From assembly GCA_014843695.1 (NCBI GenBank), contig CM026398.1, positions 20,507,594-20,571,593 on the forward strand: DNA of 64,000 nucleotides, written 5' to 3'. Positions 51,401 through 61,000 of this stretch are shown piece by piece. Source of the DNA: Archivesica marissinica (taxonomy: Eukaryota; Mollusca; Bivalvia; Venerida; Vesicomyidae). The translations under genes and the position numbers were made by a program. Each line of letters starts with the position of its first letter. Within the stretch, counting starts at the first letter, position 1. Under the pieces are notes generated by a model. It had not been told where the DNA came from and did no database searches. It was given only the letters and a program-made list of their open reading frames with translations.

Positions 51401-51917
51401 TAATCACGTATGGATTGTTCAAGGAGTAGGAGATACAGACCTATTTTTAGCAACTTTTAAACAACGGCTATATGATAATTATTTACAAGACTGGAATAGC
51501 CAGTTAGAAAACTCAACAAGAGCTCGTACTTATAGACTATTTTCTGATTTTTGTTTCCAACCTTATTTAGATATTATAAATGTTCGTAAATTCAGGATAG
51601 CATATACTAGATTGAGAGTATCAGCCCATAGATTAGAAATTGAATCAGGTAGATGGCATAAACCAGAAAAGATTCCGATAGATGATCGCAACTGTCAATT
51701 ATGTAATAGTGTAGAAGATGAATTTCACTTTTTGCTAGAATGCCCTCTGTATCATGAAATTAGAATTCTTTATATAAAAAGATATTATTGGAAAAGACCG
51801 AACATATTAAAGTTCAAGGAGTTGCTACAAGCTACTAGTTCGTGTATTGTTAGAAACTTGTCGATGTATATATGTAAAAGCTTTGAAAAAAGAAATACTT
51901 TATACTACCATCAATAA
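48408..51917 (+). CDS. LINE ORF2: endonuclease and reverse transcriptase (about 1169 aa)
   Basis: The frame opens directly after the ORF1 UAG and runs to TAA at 51917. Numbering from the Leu codon at 48441: endonuclease domain about 1-275 with NVQGL, LLFTETW near 29, TGDLNSR near 153 and SDHCAVEF near 264. Reverse transcriptase about 530-800 with GTSAGPD, FIDFMKAFD near 656, GVRQGECLSPFLFSMYLND near 715 and YADD near 757. A Cys/His finger (CQLCN, then HFLLEC) lies near 1083. All catalytic motifs are intact. There is no in-frame ATG ahead of the endonuclease core; the first Met is about residue 123. Translation therefore probably depends on UAG readthrough or a non-AUG start. Clade not resolved. 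Confidence 0.9.
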   Translation, partial: DQSGNRSIKFCLLNVQGLIGKQYNKLDSDYLNTLFQRNDILLFTETWSNDIFNVNVDGFSSYVLNRNEKHKGARRDSGGLIIYVSQNLNKHVEFVKTVDDSIIWLKLKGYVFGFENDVLLCLCYNIPGGSSREMFVEQNIFDIIASDMYYFENLYDGKCNYLITGDLNSRVGEKPDYVENEYLYNVDLLPDDYIVDDELPRISQDKTVNDSGKVLLNFCKATGIRIANGRVGLDKNIGKYTCIAERGSSVIDMVLCKPELFDKIKSFVVHDSNIISDHCAVEFVFNSHIDENVHGNTLPDINNDHVKFVYKWDDAKKDLYMETLASDNITSKLQYLCDNLNAVENKDDVDINLNEFYSTIEQVCTPLFKRNNSPKNKINRPTHVQKPWYDDECKAGQHQFYLCLNDFRYDKSNENRRQMVRARSEYKDIIRNKKYNYDKCQTKQLETMRVKNAKEYWKRLKGLCGMRTSKVLSTNQFADYFKSINDPQSVFFQADEDVMYFNDRYLNGELNCMFNELNVEIMSIEIIKACRELKCGTSAGPDAVLNEFFKHGTNNEVLLLYLKCLFNKLFDVGYFPYMWTDGFIIPLHKKGDVDETGNYRGITLLSTLGKLFTRILNNRLTTWAEMYNVYIEAQAGFRKSMGTIDNIFILHGIINHMLNNNRKLYVAFIDFMKAFDFVVRDIMWYKLLKIGVRGKILNIIKSMYTHVKARVKYQNILSDEFTCYLGVRQGECLSPFLFSMYLNDIEEDFMLHGYDGVDVGMLKLFLLLYADDIVIFAESENSLQKGLEILHDYCQKWKLTVNINKTKIMIFKKGGANRRNVQFAYNGDIIEIVKQFTYLGIVFTTGGSFSSTHDALAGQALKAMSKLKTYLVKFPNILVSHSLDLFDKLITPILSYGCEIWGFNEIATIEKVHLQYCKQLLGVRVQTQNSFVYGETGRCTLLIKRLYAIMRYWFKVLQCDDVKYVSVIYKMMLHDLELYPHKKTWARNVRNVLQSLGFNHVWIVQGVGDTDLFLATFKQRLYDNYLQDWNSQLENSTRARTYRLFSDFCFQPYLDIINVRKFRIAYTRLRVSAHRLEIESGRWHKPEKIPIDDRNCQLCNSVEDEFHFLLECPLYHEIRILYIKRYYWKRPNILKFKELLQATSSCIVRNLSMYICKSFEKRNTLYYHQ

Positions 51918-52037
51918 CCTATTCTTCTCACTGTGTGTCAGAGTATATGTACAAATTGTGTCACCATTGATATGTTATGTAATAATATGTTGTATGCATG
52001 TATACTGATAGGCATGATGCCTTTGTAATAATAAACT
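51918..52037 (+). other. 3' untranslated region of the younger LINE
   Basis: About 120 bases ending in an AATAATAAACT tail exactly at the contig end, where the N gap begins. Confidence 0.7.
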
Positions 52038-53037
52038 NNNNNNNNNNNNNNNNNNNNNNNNNNNNNNNNNNNNNNNNNNNNNNNNNNNNNNNNNNNNNNN
52101 NNNNNNNNNNNNNNNNNNNNNNNNNNNNNNNNNNNNNNNNNNNNNNNNNNNNNNNNNNNNNNNNNNNNNNNNNNNNNNNNNNNNNNNNNNNNNNNNNNNN
52201 NNNNNNNNNNNNNNNNNNNNNNNNNNNNNNNNNNNNNNNNNNNNNNNNNNNNNNNNNNNNNNNNNNNNNNNNNNNNNNNNNNNNNNNNNNNNNNNNNNNN
52301 NNNNNNNNNNNNNNNNNNNNNNNNNNNNNNNNNNNNNNNNNNNNNNNNNNNNNNNNNNNNNNNNNNNNNNNNNNNNNNNNNNNNNNNNNNNNNNNNNNNN
52401 NNNNNNNNNNNNNNNNNNNNNNNNNNNNNNNNNNNNNNNNNNNNNNNNNNNNNNNNNNNNNNNNNNNNNNNNNNNNNNNNNNNNNNNNNNNNNNNNNNNN
52501 NNNNNNNNNNNNNNNNNNNNNNNNNNNNNNNNNNNNNNNNNNNNNNNNNNNNNNNNNNNNNNNNNNNNNNNNNNNNNNNNNNNNNNNNNNNNNNNNNNNN
52601 NNNNNNNNNNNNNNNNNNNNNNNNNNNNNNNNNNNNNNNNNNNNNNNNNNNNNNNNNNNNNNNNNNNNNNNNNNNNNNNNNNNNNNNNNNNNNNNNNNNN
52701 NNNNNNNNNNNNNNNNNNNNNNNNNNNNNNNNNNNNNNNNNNNNNNNNNNNNNNNNNNNNNNNNNNNNNNNNNNNNNNNNNNNNNNNNNNNNNNNNNNNN
52801 NNNNNNNNNNNNNNNNNNNNNNNNNNNNNNNNNNNNNNNNNNNNNNNNNNNNNNNNNNNNNNNNNNNNNNNNNNNNNNNNNNNNNNNNNNNNNNNNNNNN
52901 NNNNNNNNNNNNNNNNNNNNNNNNNNNNNNNNNNNNNNNNNNNNNNNNNNNNNNNNNNNNNNNNNNNNNNNNNNNNNNNNNNNNNNNNNNNNNNNNNNNN
53001 NNNNNNNNNNNNNNNNNNNNNNNNNNNNNNNNNNNNN
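52038..53037. other. assembly gap (1000 N)
   Basis: Exactly 1000 Ns, the usual placeholder for a gap of unknown size. Apparent frames over it are meaningless. Confidence 1.
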
Positions 53038-54576
53038 TAACATTATTAAGTCCATGTATACACATGTTAAAGCGAGAGTTAAATATCAAAACATATTAAG
53101 TGATGAATTTACATGTTATTTGGGAGTTAGACAAGGCGAATGTTTATCACCTTTCCTATTCTCCATGTACTTGAATGATATTGAAGAGGATTTTATGCTA
53201 CATGGTTATGATGGAGTGGATGTTGGTATGCTTAAGTTATTTTTGTTATTATATGCTGATGATATAGTAATATTTGCAGAATCTGAAAATAGTTTGCAAA
53301 AAGGTTTAGAAATATTGCATGATTATTGTCAAAGTGGAAGTTAACTGTGAATATAAATAAAACAAAAATAATGATATTTAAGAAAGGTGGGGCAAATAGA
53401 CGAAATGTTCAGTTTGCATATAATGGAGACATAATTGAAATTGTAAAGCAGTTTACTTATTTAGGAATTGTGTTTACCACAGGTGGTTCTTTTAGCTCAA
53501 CACACGATGCACTAGCTGGACAAGCTTTAAAAGCTATGTCCAAATTAAAAACTTATTTAGTTAAATTTCCTAATATTTTAGTTAGTCATTCTCTTGATTT
53601 GTTTGATAAACTCATTACACCAATTCTTAGTTATGGCTGTGAAATATGGGGTTTCAATGAGATAGCTACAATTGAAAAGGTACATTTACAGTATTGTAAG
53701 CAACTGCTCGGTGTACGTGTACAGACACAAAATAGTTTTGTGTATGGAGAAACTGGTAGATGTACATTACTTATTAAAAGATTGTATGCAATTATGCGAT
53801 ATTGGTTTAAAGTTTTACAATGTGATGATGTTAAATATGTTAGTGTTATCTATAAAATGATGTTACATGACTTAGAATTGTATCCACACAAAAAAACTTG
53901 GGCACGAAATGTACGAAATGTATTACAGTCATTAGGTTTTAATCACGTATGGATTGTTCAAGGAGTAGGAGATACAGACCTATTTTTAGCAACTTTTAAA
54001 CAACGGCTATATGATAATTATTTACAAGACTGGAATAGCCAGTTAGAAAACTCAACAAGAGCTCGTACTTATAGACTATTTTCTGATTTTTGTTTCCAAC
54101 ATTATTTAGATATTATAAATGTTCGTAAATTCAGGATAGCATATACTAGATTGAGAGTATCAGCCCATAGATTAGAAATTGAATCAGGTAGATGGCATAA
54201 ACCAGAAAAGATTCCGATAGATGATCGCAACTGTCAATTATGTAATAGTGTAGTAGATGAATTTCACTTTTTGCTAGAATGCCCTCTGTATCATGAAATT
54301 AGAATTCTTTATATAAAAAGATATTATTGGAAAAGACCGAACATATTAAAGTTCAAGGAGTTGCTACAAGCTACTAGTTCGTGTATTGTTAGAAACTTGT
54401 CGATGTATATATGTAAAAGCTTTGAAAAAAGAAATACTTTATACTACCATCAATAACCTATTCTTCTCACTGTGTGTCAGAGTATATGTACAAATTGTGT
54501 CACCATTGATATGTTATGTAATAATATGTTGTATGCATGTATACTGATAGGCATGATGCCTTTGTAATAATAAACT
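53038..54576 (+). pseudogene. repeat of the LINE 3' half after the gap, likely assembly duplicate
   Basis: Identical to 50498-52037 except for one deleted A near 53333 (which shifts the ORF2 frame) and a few substitutions (Pro to His in FCFQPY, Glu to Val in NSVEDE). It covers the end of RT including GVRQGECLSPF and YADD, the finger and the 3' UTR. It begins with no natural element boundary and continues beyond the point where the first copy meets the gap. This is what two contigs with a 1.54-kb unmerged overlap would give. A real tandem LINE is the alternative. Confidence 0.85.
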
Positions 54577-54814
54577 TATTAGTGTATACAAATTTATTTT
54601 AGCTCGATTGCGAAACAAGTTCTTATAAATTATACTAATCACTCTCGAGACCTCATTCCTGATGGAATCCATCGCCATGAGGGAGAGAGAAGAGGCATGT
54701 GGAATTTAAATGCCTTGCCTAAGGACACAATCGTAACGGCTCCAGCGCGGCTCGAACTCCGGGCCTTTCGCACGTGAAACGAACGCGCTACCACTGAGCT
54801 ATCACGACTTCCAC
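54577..54814 (-). mobile_element. SINE-2, minus strand, full length
   Basis: It abuts the LINE 3' tail and ends with the head GCTATCACGACTTCCAC, followed by the right target duplication of the LINE. ACTT occurs at both its edges and may be its own short duplication. Confidence 0.92.
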
Positions 54815-54816
54815 TT

Positions 54817-55013
54817 GAAATTGTATAAACCAACTCTCCACAAAGGAGTACTGTTATGTCAACACTATTTCAGCATTAGAATCGTGAATTCCTGGAATGA
54901 CCTGCCAGAGAGGGTAGTTTCTGCAAACTCGATCGACACATCCAACTCCGGATTAGACCTCCACTGGATTGTAACAAACACATATGGGACACAAGAGGCT
55001 CAGCCTAATTAAA
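54817..55013 (+). pseudogene. old jockey/CR1-like LINE fragment, C-terminal end
   Basis: About 65 codons: KLYKPTLHKGVLLCQHYFS, then RIVNSWNDLPERVVSA and LDLHW, the standard C-terminus of jockey/CR1-type ORF2 proteins, with stop TAA at 55010-55012. It continues the reading interrupted at 46742, with GAAATTG duplicated at both junctions. Confidence 0.85.
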
Positions 55014-55089
55014 TTCCCTAAATTGTTAATTGTAAATTGTATCTTGATCTCCGACCGTACAAACGTAAGCAGTGTCCGACCTGTAAGCT

Positions 55090-58000
55090 ATATATTGTTA
55101 TCAGATTTGCTGGCAGTATGTTGTACATCACAGATCGAACACACTTAAATTGAGTATCCGACCGGCTGGCAGTATGTTGTACATCACAGACCGAACACAC
55201 TTAAATTGAGTATCCGACCTGCTGGCAGTATGTTGTACATCGCAGACCGAACACACGTACATTGAGTATCCGACCTGCTGGCAGTATGTTGTACATCACA
55301 GACCGAACACACTTAAATTGAGTATCCGACCTGCTGGCAGTATGTTGTACATCACAGACCGAACACACTTAAATTGAGTATCCGACCTGCTGGCAGTATG
55401 TTGTACATCACAGACAGGACACACGTAACTTGAGTGTCCGACCTGCTGGCAGTATGTTGTACATCACATACAAACACACGTAAACTGAGTATCCGACATC
55501 CTGGCAGCATGTTGTACATCACATACAAACACACGTAATTTGAGTATCCGACATGCTGGCAGTATGTTGTACATCACATACAAACACACGTAATTTGAGT
55601 ATCCGACCTGCTGGCAGTATGTTGTACATCACATACAAACACACGTAAATTGAGTATCCGACATGCTGGCAGTATGTTGTACATCACAGACCGGACACAC
55701 ATAAATTGAGTATCCGACCTGCTGGCAGTATGTTGTACATCACAGACAGGACACACGTAAATTGAGTATCCGACCTGCTGGCAGTATGTTGTACATCACA
55801 TACAAACACACGCAAATTGAGTATCCGACATGCTGGCAGTATGTTGTACATCACATACAAACACACGTAATTTGAGTATCCGACCTGCTGGCAGTATGTT
55901 GTACATCACATACAAACACACGTAAATTGAGTATCCGACCTGCTGGCAGTATGCTGTACATCACATACAAACACACGTAATTTGAGTATCCGACCTGCTG
56001 GCAGTATGTTGTACATCACATACAAACACACGTACATTGAGTATCCGACCTGCTGGCAGTATGTTGTACATCACAGACCGAACACACTTAAATTGAATAT
56101 CCGACCGACTGGCAGTATGTTGTACATCACATACAAACACACATACATTGAGTATCCGACATGCTGGCAGTATGTTGTACATTACAGACCGAACACACTT
56201 AAACTGAGTATCCGACCTGCTGGCAGTATGTTGTACATCACAGACCGAACACACTTAAATTGAGTATCCGACCTGCTGGCAGTATGTTGTACATCACATA
56301 CAAACACACGTAAATTGAGTATCCGACCTGCTGGCAGTATGTTGTACATCGCAGACCGGTCACACGTAAATTGAGTATCGGACCTGTGGCAGTATGTTGT
56401 ATATCACAGACCGGACACACATAAATTAAGTATCGGACCTGTGGCAGTATGTTGTATATCACAGACCGGACACACGTAACTTGAGTATCCGACCTGCTGG
56501 CAGTATGTTGTACATCGCAGACCGGACACACATAAAATAAGTATCGGACCTGTGGCAGTATGTTGTACATCGCAGACCGGACACACATAAATTAAGTATC
56601 GGACCTGTGGCAGTATGTTGTACATCGCAGACTGGACACACATAAATTAAGTATCGGACCTATAGCAGTATGTTGTACATCACAGACCGGACACACATAA
56701 ATTGAGTATCCGACCTGCTGGCAGTATGTTGTACATCACAGACCGGACACACGTAAATTGAGTATCCGACCTGCTGGCAGTATGTTGTACATCGCAGACT
56801 GGACACACGTAAATTGAGTATCCGACCTGCTGGCAGTATGTTGTACATCACATACAAACACACGTAAATTGAGTATACAACCTGCTGGCAGTATGTTGTA
56901 CATCACATAAAAACACACGTACATTGAGTATCCGACATGCTGGCAGTATGTTGTACATCACAGACCGAAAACACTTAAACTGAGTATCCGACCTGCTGGC
57001 AGTATGTTGTACATCACAGACCGAACACACTTAAACTGAGTATCCGACCTGCTGGCAGTATGTTGTACATCACAGACCGAACACACTTAAATTGAGTATC
57101 CGACCTGCTGGCATTATGTTGTACATCACATACAAACACACGTAAATTGAGTATCCAACCTGCTGGCAGTATGTTGTACATCACAGACCGGACACACATA
57201 AATTGAGTATCCGACCTGCTGGCAGTATGTTGTACATCACAGACCGGACACACTTAAATTGAGTATCCGACCTGCTGGCAGTATGTTGTACATCACAGAC
57301 CGGACACACGTAAATTGAGAATCCGACCTGCTGGCAGTATGTTGTACATCGCAGACTGGACACACGTACATTGAGTATCCGACCTGCTGGCAGTATGTTG
57401 TACATCACATACAAACACACGTAAATTGAGTATCCAACCTGCTGGCAGTATGTTGTACATCACATACAAACAAACGTACATTGAGTATCCGACATGCTGG
57501 CAGTATGTTGTACATCACAGACCGAACACACTTAAACTGAGTATCCGACCTGCTGGCAGTATGTTGTACATCACAGACCGAACACACTTAAACTGAGTAT
57601 CCGACCTGCTGGCAGTATGTTGTACATCACAGACCGAACACACTTAAATTGAGTATCCGACCTGCTGGCAGTATGTTGTACATCACATACAAACACAGGT
57701 AAATTGAGTATCCGACCTGCTGGCAGTATGTTGTACATCGCAGACCGGACACACATAAATTAAGTATCGGACCTGTGGCAGTATGTTGTACATCGCAGAC
57801 CGGACAACATAAATTAAGTATCGGACCTGTGGCAGTATGTTGTACATCGCAGACCGGACACACATAATTAAGTATAGGACCTATAGCAGTATGTTGTACA
57901 TCACAGACCGGACACACATAAATTGAGTATCCGACCTGCTGGCAGTATGTTGTACATCACAGACCGGACACACGTAAATTGAGTATCCGACCTGCTGGCA

Positions 58001-61000
58001 GTATGTTGTACATCACAGACCGGACACACGTAAATTGAGTATCCGACCTGCTGGCAGTATGTTGTACATCGCAGACTGGACACACGTACATTGAGTATCC
58101 GACCTGCTGGCAGTATGTTGTACATCACATACAAACACACGTAAATTGAGTATCCGACCTGCTGGCAGTATGTTGTACATCACATACAAAACACGTAAAT
58201 GAGTATCCGATCTGCTGGCAGTATGTTGTCATCATAGACCGGACACACGTAAATTGAGTATCCGACCTGCTGGCAGTATGTTGTACATCGCAGACCGGAC
58301 ACACATAAATTAAGTATCGGACCTGTGGCAGTATGTTGTACATCGCAGACCGGACACACATAAATTAAGTATCGGACCTGTGGCAGTATGTTGTACATCG
58401 CAGACCGGACACACATACATTAAGTATCGGACCTATAGCAGTATGTTGTACATCACAGACCGGACACACATAAATTGAGTATCCGACCTGCTGGCAGTAT
58501 GTTGTACATCACAGACCGGACACACGTAAATTGAGTATCCGACCTGCTGGCAGTATGTTGTACATCACAGACCGGACACACGTAAATTGAGTATCCGACC
58601 TGCTGGCAGTATGTTGTACATCACAGACCGGACACACGTAATTGAGTATCCGACCTGCTGGCAGTATGTTGTACATCACATACAAACACACGTAAATTGA
58701 GTATCCGACCTGCTGGCAGTATGTTGTACATCACATACAAACACACGTAAATTGAGTATCCGACCTGCTGGCAGTATGTTGTACATCACATACAAACACA
58801 CGTAAATTGAGTATCCGACCTGCTGGCAGTATGTTGTACATCACAGACCGAACACACTTAAACTGAGTATCCGACCTGCTGGCAGTATGTTGTACATCAC
58901 AGACCGAACACACTTAAATTGAGTATCCGACCTGCTGGCAGTATGTTGTACATCACATACAAACACACGTAAATTGAGTATCCGACCTGCTGGCAGTATG
59001 TTGTACATCACATACAAACACAGGTAAATTGAGTATCCGACCTGCTGGCAGTATGTTGTACATCGCAGACCGGACACACGTAAATTGAGTATCCGACCTG
59101 CTGGCAGTATGTTGTACATCGCAGACCGGACACACGTAAATTGAGTATCCGACCTGCTGGCAGTATGTTGTACATCACAGACCGGACACACGTAAATTGA
59201 GTATCCGACCTGCTGGCAGTATGTTGTACATCACAGACCGGACACACATAAATTGAGTATCCGACCTGCTGGCAGTATGTTGTACATCACAGACCGGACA
59301 CACGTAAATTGAGTATCCGACCTGCTGGCAGTATGTTGTACATCACAGACCGGACACACGTAAATTGAGTATCCGACCTGCTGGCAGTATGTTGTACATC
59401 GCAGACTGGACACACGTACATTGAGTATCCGACCTGCTGGCAGTATGTTGTACATCACATACAAACACACGTAAATTGAGTATCCAACCTGCTGGCAGTA
59501 TGTTGTACATCACATACAAACACACGTAAATTGAGTATCCGATCTGCTGGCAGTATGTTGTACATCATAGACCGGACACACGTAACTTGAGTATCCGACC
59601 TGCTGGCAGTATGTTGTACATCACAGACCGGACACACATAAATTAAGTATCGGACCTGTGGCAGTATGTTGTACATCACAGACCGGACACACATAAATTA
59701 AGTATCCGACCTGTGGCAGTATGTTGTACATCGCAGACCGGACACACATAAATTAAGTATCGGACCTATAGCAGTATGTTGTACATCACAGACCGGACAC
59801 ACATAAATTGAGTATCCGACCTGCTGGCAGTATGTTGTACATCACAGACCGGACACACGTAAATTGAGTATCCGACCTGCTGGCAGTATGTTGTACATCA
59901 CAGACCGGACACACGTAAATTGAGTATCCGACCTGCTGGCAGTATGTTGTACATCGCAGACCGGACACACGTAAATTGAGTATCCGACCTGCTGGCAGTA
60001 TGTTGTACATCACATACCAACACACGTAAATTGAGTATCCGACCTGCTGGCAGTATGTTGTACATCACAGACAAACACACGTAAATTGAGTATCCGACCT
60101 GCTGGCAGTATGTTGTACATCACAGACCGAACACACTTAAATTGAGTATCCGACCTGCTGGCAGTATGTTGTACATCACAGACCGAACACACTTAAATTG
60201 AGTATCCGACCTGCTGGCAGTATGTTGTACATCACATACAAACACACGTAAATTGAGTATCCGACCTGCTGGCAGTATGTTGTACATCGCAGACCGGACA
60301 CACATAAATTAAGTATCGGACATGTGGCAGTATGTTGTACATCACAGACCGGACACACGTAACTTGAGTATCCGACCTGCTGGCAGTATGTTGTACATCA
60401 CATACAAACACACGTAAATTGAGTATCCGACCTGCTGGCAGTATGTTGTACATCACATACAAACACACGTACATTGAGTATCCGACATGCTGGCAGTATG
60501 TTGTACATCACAGACCGAACACACTTAAACTGAGTATCCGACCTGCTGGCAGTATGTTGTACATCACAGACCGAACACACTTAAACTGAGTATCCGACCT
60601 GCTGGCAGTATGTTGTACATCACAGACCGAACACACTTAAATTGAGTATCCGACCTGCTGGCAGTATGTTGTACATCACATACAAACACACGTAAATTGA
60701 GTATCCGACCTGCTGGCAGTATGTTGTACATCGCAGACCGGACACACATAAATTAAGTATCGGACCTGTGGCAGTATGTTGTACATCACAGACCGGACAC
60801 ACGTAACTTGAGTATCCGACCTGCTGGCAGTATGTTGTACATCACATACAAACACACGTAAATTGAGTATCCAACCTGCTGGAAGTATGTTGTACATCAC
60901 AGACCGAACACACTTAAATTAAGTATCGGACCTATAGCAGTATGTTGTACATCACAGACCGGACACACATAAATTGAGTATCCGACCTGCTGGCAGTATG

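Noticed and set aside
51938..53344. Frames of 360-450 codons crossing the Ns
   Set aside because: They consist mostly of unknown bases.
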